64,000 bases of DNA, taken from positions 2,053,280-2,117,279 of the forward strand of contig NC_083605.1 of the NCBI RefSeq assembly GCF_029168945.1, given 5' to 3'. Position numbers and translations under genes: made by a program. The notes beneath the pieces are model-generated. The model made no database searches, was not told the DNA's origin, and saw only the letters and a list, made by a program, of their open reading frames with translations. This document shows positions 35,961-46,879 of this stretch, piece by piece. This DNA is from Cannabis sativa (Eukaryota > Streptophyta > Magnoliopsida > Rosales > Cannabaceae). How positions within the stretch are numbered: position 1 is the stretch's first letter; every line of letters begins with the position of its first letter.

Positions 35961-36769
35961 GGGAAATTTGATTAAATATGCTTACATTACCTTAAAAAAT
36001 TTCTCCTAAACTTATACTTGCCAATATTGTTAGCATATGACAGCTTTAGTGTTATCTCCAAAATACTCTCCCCATTTACATCAACTCCCTCTCTCTTCTC
36101 ATTCTTTTTTCTTCTTCCCACCCGATTTAAATCGGACCCTATCGGACTGGGCATCGGACCCATCGGATTGGGCATCGGACCCATCGGACTGGGCATCGAA
36201 CCCATCGGACTGGGCATCAGATCCATCGGACTGGGCATCAAACCCATCGGACTTGGCATTGGACCCATCGGACCCATCGGACCTACACATATTTAAACCA
36301 ATTGAAAGGCCCATCGGACCCATATCGGACTAGCATCGGACCCATTGGGCCTTCTTCTTCCTCCTCAAAATTTGCCAATTTCAAAGATCCGACATAAATA
36401 GTTAACACTTTCAGACCCAAAAAAATAAAATAAAAAACACACCTTCCACATTATTATGGATGGCGTGCACCGTGTGGGTCGTGGATCCGGTCATCGATTG
36501 CCTCATCGATATGGTCGTGGGTTCGGTCGTCGATTGGTCCACCGTGCATCGAATGGGGTGTTGCGCCGTCACCGTGGGTTTGAGCAAGGTGTTTGAGCGT
36601 GGTTTGAGCGAGAGGCCGGGAGAGAGAGGAGGCTGATTGGTTTGTGATTTCAAATGTAAGGGGTATTATGGGGAAAATAGTAATGTGGCCATATATGGTC
36701 AATTTTAATACATATGGATTTAGAGAAAAATATATAAGAGCATTTTATGCATATTTAATCAAATTTCCC
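35961..36769. mobile_element. Second TIR element of the same family, TATTGAAA duplication
   Basis: The ends GGGAAATTTGATTAAATATG (left) and their reverse complement at the right are nearly perfect. TATTGAAA flanks both sides, with the next base G also shared. The core contains a 21-bp tandem repeat based on CATCGGACTGGG (36140-36270). Frames through this array read GPMPSPM-like repeats and should not be called genes. Confidence 0.85.
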
Positions 36770-36778
36770 TATTGAAAG

Positions 36779-38196
36779 TCTCAAATATTATTCTTTTCTC
36801 GGTAAACAAACAATAGATATGAAATTCAAAAGAAGAATAAATCTTAGTACCATCATCATATTGAGCAAATCATAAGTTCTTACTGCCATTTTTTTCAAGA
36901 TTGGGGACGGAACGAGCTGGTGGAGGAGAGGACGGTTGGGGATGGGCCAAAGGAGGAGCGAATGATTGGGGCGCTCCAGCTGGTGTTCTTGTGCGGCTGT
37001 TGTTGCTGGTCGTGTGCGATTGGATCGGGACGAGGATGAACGGAAGAGGAATGAACGATTGGTCTCGTGCAATTGGGGATGAGGATGAACGAAGGAAAAG
37101 AAGAAGTGTAACTAGTGTTGGATGGTCGTGGGGTTGGTCTTTGCTAAGGACAAATGAAGAAAAAGATGAAGCGGTTAGGAATAATAATATATAATTAATT
37201 ATTTTTTTTTTATGTTTAGTTATAAATTTTAAAAGTAAATTTTTTTGTAATGAAAAATATTAAAATTGGATGAAAAAATGTCTCTCTTACCAAAAAAACA
37301 AAAGAATAATATGCAACCTTATTTGATCAAGCAATTGGGCCCAACGAAGAAACTTAGCCCATGGACTTCTATTCAGCTAAAATGATAAGGCCCATATTGT
37401 CTCACTCTATATGAGCTCAAATATTGTTTAGTTAAATATACATGCAAATTGTGTTTTGGTTAATAATGAGTATTAGAATAGAATTTACGATATTACATTT
37501 CTATCTTTCCATGCTAATATGATCAATGTCTCAAATCATTTAAATTTTACTCTTTAATTTAGTCCATCACCTTCCATTTTTGTACACTATACAAATTTAA
37601 TCTTTAATTACTACTGAGATTATTTGCAAAGTAATTTATTGGACAACATTTACATCCACCAACTTATCTCAATTAGAATTTGGGACCAAATTAAAAGTCT
37701 ATATCCATATATAGTTTTATAGTTTCAAAAGTAATATTCTATATCACAAAAATAAATACATCAAATTCTTAATAAATTACTATTTTTAATACTCAACTTG
37801 AGCTATATAAAAATTAATTAAAACAATTTTATAAATTAATAAATATATATAGCTATTAATCTTTTCTAAAACATGTTTAATAATGAATATATATATAAAT
37901 ATTTACTCAATTAAATCAATTAAACTAGGTATAATAGTGAAATTCGAACCAAAAAAAAAAAAAAGGAAAAAAAAACCATTTGAATTGAAGATAACTTCTA
38001 GAACTATAAAAGAAACCCTAGTCTCAAGATAAACATTATTAAGTGCAAAACAAAAAAGAATAATAAACATAAAACAAGAGCAACTGCAACAACAAATGAA
38101 ACCCTAAATCAATACGGCCAATATTACAACCAAGAAACAAAGAAACATAAGCGATGTATGTGTTCGTTATTACAACCCTAATTAAGACTGATATAA
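36779..38196. other. Spacer downstream of CNGC copy 2 with a GC-rich block
   Basis: A GC-rich stretch at about 36897-37165 (rich in GATGAACG and GGACGAGG) resembles the core of the neighbouring TIR elements but lacks recognisable ends. The rest is AT-rich and includes the 3' flank of CNGC copy 2. No gene was seen. Confidence 0.45.
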
Positions 38197-41100
38197 TCAA
38201 TTCACACATATGTTGAGTATAGTCTTCTGTTGTGCTTTTTTATTTTTCATGTAACGATGAAATCCTCGTTGCACAGTAGTAGCTGCAAAAAATTTTATGC
38301 CTTCAGACATAGCTTCAATGGTTGAATATCTTTTAGAGAACTTAGACCAACAACTCGAGAGTACATGTTCCAAGTCATTTGCCATCAAAACAAAGGCTTC
38401 AACTTTAGTATGCGATTTGAGATTACAAGTCGAGATTGGAAACTCATAATAGAATGTTGAGTTCAATTGCCATTCTATGAGTTCATTTCCATAGTAGTCG
38501 CCTTTTTGAAGGCGATTCATAGGAATGATGCCATTTCCAAATGTCCACATAGTACCTTGTGTGATGAAGAGCACCATATCAATAGGCTCTCCCTTTCGAA
38601 TAATATAACTGTTCTCCAAATATGTAACTGGCTTTAGAAATTTGCATATCGTTTCATAAACATTTTCATCTATGTTTCGGAATGATGGAACCTATAAATA
38701 CAATTATGATAAATAGTTAGACACATGATGAATAATTTATAGGAAGCATTAATTACTCTTATTATAAGGTGTGGAACAAATTTTTTGAATCATATATATT
38801 TTAGTACTATAAATTATTCAAAATATCACTACAAAAAACAGTTACTTTTAGTAATAATTTTTTAGTCACAATATAAATTTTTTATGACTAAATGTGACTT
38901 TTAGTCACAACAAATTGTTACTTGTGAATAAAACATAGCATTTAGTTACAATTTGTCACTAATTTAGTTTTAGTCAGACTAAAACCACATTTAGCCACAA
39001 CAAATTATAATTTTTGTAACTAATACCTTTAACCACGGACCTTTTAATCACATAAGAATGATGTTTTATTATAATTAGTCACCATTTTTTTACTTTTAGT
39101 CACAAATTTTATTGTGACTAAAAGTAAAAAATTTTGTATAGTGTATATTATCAATAATTGTAAGAAAAATTATTATAACTATAATGCACAACATTATATA
39201 AAACAAATTAAATTATGATAATTATGGTATATACCAACAACAAAAAATAATTAATTAATGATGGTCTTAAGTAGTAATAACTAATTTAAGTACATATATA
39301 TAATATAAACAACAAAAAATCACTTACTTTTTTCAAGATAGAGAAACACATGTGCTCTGTCATACAGATTCTTAGTGTTGGAGGAAGAATATACATAAGA
39401 TGCTCAATATTTATATCTTTTCCTTCTTGCAATTTAAACTTGACATATTTCTTAATCTTCAACTTTAAATCATTAGGGATTCCATTTTTTGATATCCACA
39501 GCTCTACCTTTTGCTCCATTGTACTACTCTCATCCTTTTTCATATCCGATAATTTAGTTACCCAAGCTGCAAATGTCTATTAAAATGAATGAAAATAAGT
39601 TTCAATACTTTATAAATATTGCAATAATATATTTTTCGTTTTTTTTTATTTTTAATTATAAATTTTGTTGTTACTAAAAGTAATAAGATTTTATAAAAAA
39701 TTATTTACGAACCTCATGACTCTTGTGTTGGCCTTGATCAGCATGCTCCTCGAGTATAGAAAAGAGATATTTGACATCAATATCTTCGCCTTGTCTAATT
39801 TTTCGACTTAGGTATTTGTTGATGAGTTTCTTTTTTCGAGATGGAATGCCATGGTTTGTGAGATAAGAATCTATTTCTGGTTGTATGATGCTTATCTTTT
39901 TCCTATCCTCTTCTGATTTTGTAGTTTCCAACTGCATATATGTCTATATAATATATGTATATATATATCATAGGTAATATAATTAGTTCCAATAAAAAGT
40001 TTATTTGCAAAATATGATGCATTTAAATATTTTGAGGGTTTTCTAGGGTGCCCAATTAAATTAATGTTTTACATTTTTTTCTTTCTAATTTGTTAAAAAT
40101 AAAATATGTAAATATATTTTTTTATTAATATTTTGAAACAATAGCTAGTGTTTGAGTTTAATTTGTAGCTATATTTATTATGTTTTTTTAAAAAAATTGA
40201 TTAACAAAGACTAAGAGTAAGTATACATACCTGCAAATTTCCAATAAGATATAAAAATAATAGTAAACCCAAGATTGAAATGAGAATTGCGAACAAGTTT
40301 TCTACAATATTGCCACTTGTGTCAAGGTTGGAACCAAAAGAACTACAAGAAAAATAAAAGAAAATTAAAAGATATGTATGAAAATTAATTAGAAATATCA
40401 CATCTTAATAAACATAGGATATATTTACAAACCTCAAATTTTTCAAGCCCCAGAAAAAACTACGAGTGAATTTCGTGGGAAAATCAGTATTGTTGACTAT
40501 GCGAGACTCAATAGCTCCCGAAAACATTCCAAAATTGAAGATTTTTGGATCTGGTGGATTGATTGGGCAATACTGATTTAACTTTGTCAAATTCTTTATG
40601 GGATGACTTTCAATTCCAAGACTACAATCAAAAGGACCAGGTGTACATTGTTTTGGCATGTGATATTTACAAGCTTCGTGCCAGCAAGCTGTCTCGCGAA
40701 AAATTGAATAGAAGTACCAAAACGCTCCGAAAACCTAATATAAAAATTAAAAAATATTGTAGTTAATTTCCCATTGAAACTCACAATCCGAGCTATGAAA
40801 ATGGTTAGGTTAGCCCTACGAAGAATATTGTTAGCTCGACAATCTTTGTAGGGTTCCAACTAATCACGTGGAGCCACATAGTTCGGGTTTGAGTCATTTC
40901 AATTGGAACCAAACCCTTGTTACATATAGTATTCTATCATTCTAACTTTAGCAACTATTATAAAACAAAAAGGAAGATAAAAATGATGATATATAATACT
41001 TACATGACCAAAATTAAGGTAGACGAAAAAGAAGAAGGCACATCTGACCCATACACGTTGACTGATGAGTGAGTCGAAACCCTTTCCTATCTCTTTAGCT

Positions 41101-42738
41101 GTTAAGTACACACGAAGAAGACGAGGCACATATTGGAGAAGAAGTATTAAGTTGATGAACTTTCTTCCACTCAAAGATCTTGATCCTGTAATTTGGGAAA
41201 AGTATAGTAAAACTACCACCTACATACACACAAATATTTCTAATTAGAGGAGTATTAATTACAATCGCTATGCATTTCAATCATCAACACATCAAGACAT
41301 TCCCCAAAAATTTCTCAATCCCAACCTTATTCATGTATTTATTTTAAAAAAATAAATAAATAATTTACATTACTGAAAACATATATCGTTCTTGATATTC
41401 TAGTTTACTTATGCACATGCGCTTGAAAAAAATTAATAACCTTGTTTTAAACATTGTAAACTATTAAAAGAAGTAAGAACTTGCAAGAAAAATATTGTAA
41501 CTACAACAAATACAATAATTATGAAGTATGCTCACAAACAAAATCTTAAACAAAAGAAAAGTTAATAATTAATAATAATAATATACCTGAGGAAGAGGAA
41601 GAATGGACAAAATATCGATCAGAAGATGAAACCACGGAAAATTTGTGAAAATGGATACATGAAGTTCTTTGGACATTTTCAAGGCATTATGAAGCCGAAA
41701 ACAGACATGGAAAACGTAAAACAAATCAGTAACAGATCGCAAAACAAGAGCTATGATCTCCATATTATAGTCTCTTTTGAGGCATTTTCGATTATCGTCT
41801 ACAATTGGTACGTAGAGGAACAATGGATCAATTGAGACTCCAATTAGACATGAAGCTAAGAATATAAAATTCCATAGTCGAGAGTCTGCTGCCCATGGAT
41901 TCAGTATTTTATCCACTTTATTATCATCTTCTTCTCTTCCATCTCGACTGAAATTAAATGTACCAAATCAATGTATAATTAATTACACTCTTTTAAGTAA
42001 CAATTTCACCCACTATTAATTATGATTCAATACAAATGTTGTCCAAATTAACCAAATATTTACATATATGTCACTACTACAAAAGGTAGAATTCGCGACT
42101 AATACTAATAGTAGTAACGGAGTCAGCCACATATTTTAGTGGGATCAAAAAAAATTAGAGTACTAATGATAAATATAATTTTAATCGAGAAAAATATAAA
42201 TTTTAGTGGGATAATAAAAATAAAAATATTGGAGAATAAAATGAGAAACATAAATTTTATAAAGATAAAATTGAAAAACATAAATTTCATGTGGACAAAA
42301 ATAAAAATATATAAAAGTATAAATAAAAAAAATTAGATGTGAAATATTAAAAAATATGTATATAAAAATGTAATTAATAAAAAGTTGAGGAGGTAAATGA
42401 CCCCACATGCCCCTTTGGTTGTGCCCCACAAATAGTATGATTGTTTTAGAGGAATTTTATAGTATATATAGTACAAAAAATTTTATTTTTAGTCATGCAA
42501 AATTTATTATAATTAAAATTAAAATAGTGATAGTATCTAAATACTATATTTTAATTATAATTAATTTTTTATTGTGACTAAAAATTATATTTAATTAAAA
42601 AAAACGTTGTATTGTAACTAAAAAATTGTTGCTAATTATGATATTTTTGTAGTGTTTATAATTATAAGTTGTAATTAATAATTAATATACTTACCGCAAT
42701 GAGAACAAACCTCTCTCTTGAAGATTATGTTTCATCAT
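38197..42738 (-). CDS. CNGC: Cyclic nucleotide-gated ion channel (CNGC), copy 2, 8 exons
   Basis: Predicted plasma-membrane cation channel, paralogue of copy 1 with the same intron positions and phases. Exons: 42738-42695, 41947-41587, 41219-41004, 40734-40433, 40342-40231, 39943-39713, 39576-39328 and 38691-38197, giving 669 aa. It starts MMKHNLQERGLFSL. S1 is LIGVSIDPLFLYVP and S4 has LLLQYVPRLLRVYL. The pore has SFFWGLKNL followed by filter GSN (residues 311-313), where copy 1 has GQN. After S6 (LFLYLIGNLQ) the C-linker exon is duplicated. The nucleotide-binding domain has YIIRKGEPIDMV and KGDYYGNELIEW. An IQ-like motif (VQRGFHRYMKNKK) is near the end, NICVN-stop. The gene is compact (4.5 kb). 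The only insertions noted are family 1 MITEs in introns 1 and 7. Confidence 0.92.
38827..39143. mobile_element. CACTA-type MITE, family 1, intact, TAT duplication, intron 7 of CNGC copy 2
   Basis: Begins CACTACAAAAAACAGTTAC and ends AAAATTTTGTATAGTG, flanked by TAT on both sides. The TTAGTCACAA/TTGTGACTAAA motifs fill both halves. It is the best-preserved member and defines the family. Confidence 0.85.
42464..42654. mobile_element. CACTA-type MITE, family 1, partial, intron 1 of CNGC copy 2
   Basis: The right half of the family, ending ATTTTTGTAGTG at 42654. A separate CACTACTACAAAAGG terminus at 42072 seems to belong to another element whose other end was not found. Confidence 0.5.
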
Positions 42739-42978
42739 AACGTGTACTCGATCAGTGTATAGAAACTGCCACATATATATATATATATTTATGTTAAAAT
42801 CATAATTATAATTTCCATATATATATATACAAAGTAATAATCAAAATTATATATATACACATAAACTCACCAGGAGAGACTATGGTTGAAGAGAGCAATA
42901 TTTTGAGAGAGAGAGAGAAAGAAACATTTATTAAATAGACAACTTTGGTTGAATACAACTAATATGCAGAGCAAGAGG

Positions 42979-42987
42979 CTATTTATA
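42979..42987 (-). promoter_or_regulatory. TATA box of CNGC copy 2
   Basis: TATAAATAG on the minus strand, about 240 bp upstream of the ATG at 42738, matching the boxes of the other two copies. Confidence 0.55.
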
Positions 42988-43093
42988 TAGCTATGAATTT
43001 TTTTTTTTATTATTATTATTATTAACTTAATTATTGGAGAAAGAAGATAGAAAATTAATAGACGACTTAAACTCAAAGACCATATATATGTAG

Positions 43094-43099
43094 CACGTG
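43094..43099. promoter_or_regulatory. G-box (CACGTG) upstream of CNGC copy 2
   Basis: CACGTG in the context TAGCACGTGAGC, about 350 bp upstream of the ATG. The equivalent site is AGCACGTGACC at 35549 for copy 1 and AGCATGTGAAC at 3510 for the third copy. G-boxes bind bZIP and bHLH factors. Its use here is inferred from conservation only. Confidence 0.4.
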
Positions 43100-45985
43100 A
43101 GCAAATTCATAATTCAATTGTGAAATAAAATATTGAAAAAACCACTATACAAAACCATTTATAATCATGAGAAGACGAAAGCACATAGTTTTGTTATCTA
43201 TATATATAATATATCTATGTATTACACAGTATATTGAATTGTGTCAACTATGAGATATTTATATATATATAAATATTCTATGTATTAGATAGAAGAAATC
43301 AAACTTGACAGAATACTCTCTTTTGTTCTTTTGTGAATAAAGTAATGTATATACTATATATACATATGCACTTGTAATAATTAAAGAATGTGAAAGTTAG
43401 TGATCACTATAGAAAAAGCTTTGGTTTTTGACTCAATATAGTACTTCTTCTCAACTGGCTGCTATATATATATATATATATTGTATTTTATTTTTATATA
43501 TAGAAAGTACTTCAATGAAAACTAATAATTAAGAGAAAATTCAATTGATGGCGGGTCCCTTTCTTTGACAAAAACAATTAGATTTTATCCTTTTATTACA
43601 CTTAATTTTAATTAATATATAATTTTAGGGTTTTTCTCTAAATCAAGAGTTTATCCTATTTTCCTTATTAGAAGAGCTGAAGAGATAAACTCTTGACCCT
43701 AAAATTGTACTAATAATGTGTATATAATGTGCTATAAATCTTAACTAATTAAATTATAAATATTTATTATGTATAATATACTTAATTTTATTTAAATAAA
43801 AACTTAATCAAACTTTTTATTTTCTATTTTGAGCTTCAAGAAAGTATAAACTTAGTTATAATACCCGTAGCTAGCTTATATCTAGGGCTAGCTCTGAATA
43901 TACAATATTTTGAACTTATCACCTCTTTTATGTGGAAAAAATTTGTGATATGATAAATTAATGCTATTTAAAATTTTTACCTATTATTACCATTACTAAT
44001 TTGTACTTCTTGATTATTTTTTTGTTCGTTTTTTTTTAATTATTTACCTTACTAATGTGATTGGTGTATCATTGATGTGAATAACTTTATTATATTAATT
44101 ATTTTCCCAATAGTGAATAATAGAATATTAATATTCATTATTTTTCTAATATACATAAATTTTTATTATATTTTTGCTTGCAGCGTGAAATAAAAAATTA
44201 GCTAGTTATATATATTGATGATTAATAACAACTTGCATTTGTTCTTATCTTTTTCTTGGCAACATGTGTATATTTATTATTATTATTATTAATAATTTTT
44301 GGATATAATAATGTTCATATATATCCTAGGTAGGACCCTAATTGTATATATAATATACAAATTCATGTATATATTTTTCCAACTTGACAAAAAAAGAAAA
44401 AAATCATATATTTTTCCAAAGGATTTAAGAATATTTTTCATTTGGAAGACTTGTAACATGCATGCATGCAAACCATTATTTAGTTACGTACATAGCTCAA
44501 AAGATGCTTAGTGACGTCACTCTTCATTTTTGTGTTGACTGATTTGACCTAAGAAAATCTTTTACTTTGGCCAGAAAAAGTCATAGGAAGGAAGATAGAA
44601 AGAGGACAGAAATTACATAGAAAGCCCATAAATATATATTAAAGTATATATCTTATTTTTTTTTATTTTTTATTAAATTAAAATAAATAAGACTCAATAT
44701 TAAATTAGACTAATAATAATATTATAGCTTATAATTAAAGTGTTAAAGATTATGGTACCCTTCAATATTTTTAATACTTATATATATTATCGTAAAATTT
44801 CTAGTAAATTCTCTAAAAATATGTTAGGGTACACATTTTATTTATTTTGAATGAACTTCTACATAATGATATCTTTTTCACATGTCTTGAAATTAATTGG
44901 ACGAAATTTTTTATGTAGGTGCATAAGATATTTTGTACAATAATTTTTGTGCATAAAGAATATTTAAAGGTTAGATGGTCTAAAATTTTTAAAACTCAAA
45001 CATTTGAAAAAAAATAATTATTGTCCGATCGATAAACTATAGTGGTTGAAGCTTTAACTAATCTCCCTAAAGCATGATATATTTGTCATTTTTTAATTTG
45101 GCTTGGCACTAATATAATGTCTAATATAAAAAGGACATGAAAGAGTACTTTTTATGTCTAGGCTGCTTGAATGACTATAGAATGATTTTTTGGTCTAGTG
45201 TTTTAAAGCAAGAGAGAAACACTTGTTATATATGGACAAACTTTGATTGAATACAACTAAGCATTTATGTTATTTTAGAGCAAGAGGCTATACTAGCTAT
45301 ATATATCTATGAGATTATTTATTTACATATTTCACCTCTTCTAGAGCTTTTTTTTTTGTTCTATTTTTTTAAGATCCTCCTGTAGCTGTCTTTGTTGACT
45401 GAATTGTTGGAAAAGAAAGAAGAAAACTAATGCCTAACAATTTAAGAGAAATGTTAGTTTTGTGGTAAGAAATTAATCTCAACCAATTGTATTCATTTAA
45501 TTAGGAATTTTTCACTTGTTGAAGAGCGTTAATTATTAGAATATAAACACTATTATAAAGCCTAACACAATTACTAGTGACACTTTAAAATGATTATAAT
45601 AATTATTAAAGTGAATATCGATATTTTATTACCTTTATTATAATATTATATATATTACGAAAAATTTAAAAGTAAAAAAATTGTGACTAATTATATATAT
45701 TAATTTTCTATGTTATCACTAAAACGTTCATGGCTAAATGTGTTAGTCAATATATTAAAATTGAAGAGGCAGCCATGCCACTGGAGTTGAGTGCCCCTAA
45801 TCATGTACGAAATGTAGAGGACCACAATTGAAGCGTTTTCCCATTCTGATATCACATATGTCCTATTGTCCTTGAAATTTTCTTTTGCACAAAATTAAGA
45901 ATTTAACACAAAGAAATATTAGCTGACATATCACATTCATTGTACTATTGCCATATACGACTATAAATTTGGCATTTATTATTGT
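43100..45985. other. AT-rich spacer with CNGC promoter remnants
   Basis: Non-coding. At 44483-44545 it has the CTCAAAAGATGCTTAG and TGACGTCA promoter module. At 45205-45430 a stretch resembles the proximal CNGC promoter (GAATACAACTAAGCA, AGAGCAAGAGGCTATA, TTGGAAAAGAAAG) without any exon, and may be the trace of a lost copy. A small hairpin lies at 43621-43706. No gene was seen. Confidence 0.5.
43621..43706. repeat. Imperfect hairpin, about 86 bp
   Basis: The arms AATTTTAGGGT...CAAGAGTTTATC and GATAAACTCTTGACCCTAAAATT pair, with a 12-base bulge in the left arm. It may be a small foldback MITE or a chance inverted repeat. Confidence 0.45.
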
Positions 45986-45989
45986 TATG

Positions 45990-46830
45990 TGTTTCTGGAC
46001 GATGGATATGTGTACTTCTAAGCCCCTTTCACAGGCCCAATTAAGACAATGGGCCAACCCACCAAAGGAGCCAGACCACGACTCCAAGTCTAGTAATAAA
46101 ATGAATAGATCCAATTTTACTAAAGAGTCAGACTATCCCTAGGTCTGGAAGGGCATCTCGCCCAGAAGAAAGAAGACCCATCAGGGCATATTTGTGTATG
46201 GATTATTCCTGAAAGGACGGTTCAATAGACGTCCGGGAGCTATGGCTAACATAGCTCCTCTCTCACATAGAATCCCATAGTATCAAGACCTTATCCCCTG
46301 TGTCAGACCATGAGAGTGCATGTACACCCAAAGGATACATGCCCTTTGTCCAACAACTACTACTCTGACGCTACTGTACACAAAGGGAGGTGAACGCGCG
46401 CCACCTATCACCATCAAATGGACCCCCTTGTACGGATAACCGTTGCCTCATAGGCTGGGCCTCACCTATTCAGCCCAATGTCAATATTGTACTTGTATTA
46501 ACCCCATTAGTGGGCCATGTTTACATGCAAACCCTAGCAGGTTTGGGTATATCCATAACTCGACTCTAGTCTATAAATACGTCATTAACCTTTCATGCAA
46601 AAGGTTCGAGATCAATTGCTAAGATAAGGCTAAGAGCTAGGATTCATAAACTAAGGAAAGAACACTTGTGTAAGATTCAAAGACATTTCTAGCTAATAAT
46701 ATTGACTCGTGGACTAGAGTTCATTAGCAATCGAACCATATAAAAATCTTATCTATAATTTTATATTAATTTCATCTATTTCTTAAGCTTTCTTTATATT
46801 ATACCGAAATCTAAAAAGCTCGGTAAATAT
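45990..46830 (+). mobile_element. LTR of a Ty3/gypsy-type element
   Basis: The sequence is relatively GC-rich, with a promoter-like TCTATAAATACG at about 46571 and a tail running into TTTGGTGCTTTCATTGAAAG at 46831, the start of the interior in many plant gypsy elements. A gag-like region follows. The left end was not defined exactly. Confidence 0.55.
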
Positions 46831-46879
46831 TTTGGTGCTTTCATTGAAAGCTGAGAAAAGCTATGATACCAAAGTTGTA

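Noticed and set aside
35020..36333. Several overlapping frames with Gly-Pro-Met or Ser-Asp repeats on both strands
   Set aside because: All are readings of tandem GGTCCGATGGG/CATCGGAC arrays inside two TIR transposons. Frames are open on both strands at once, which is a mark of repeats and not genes.
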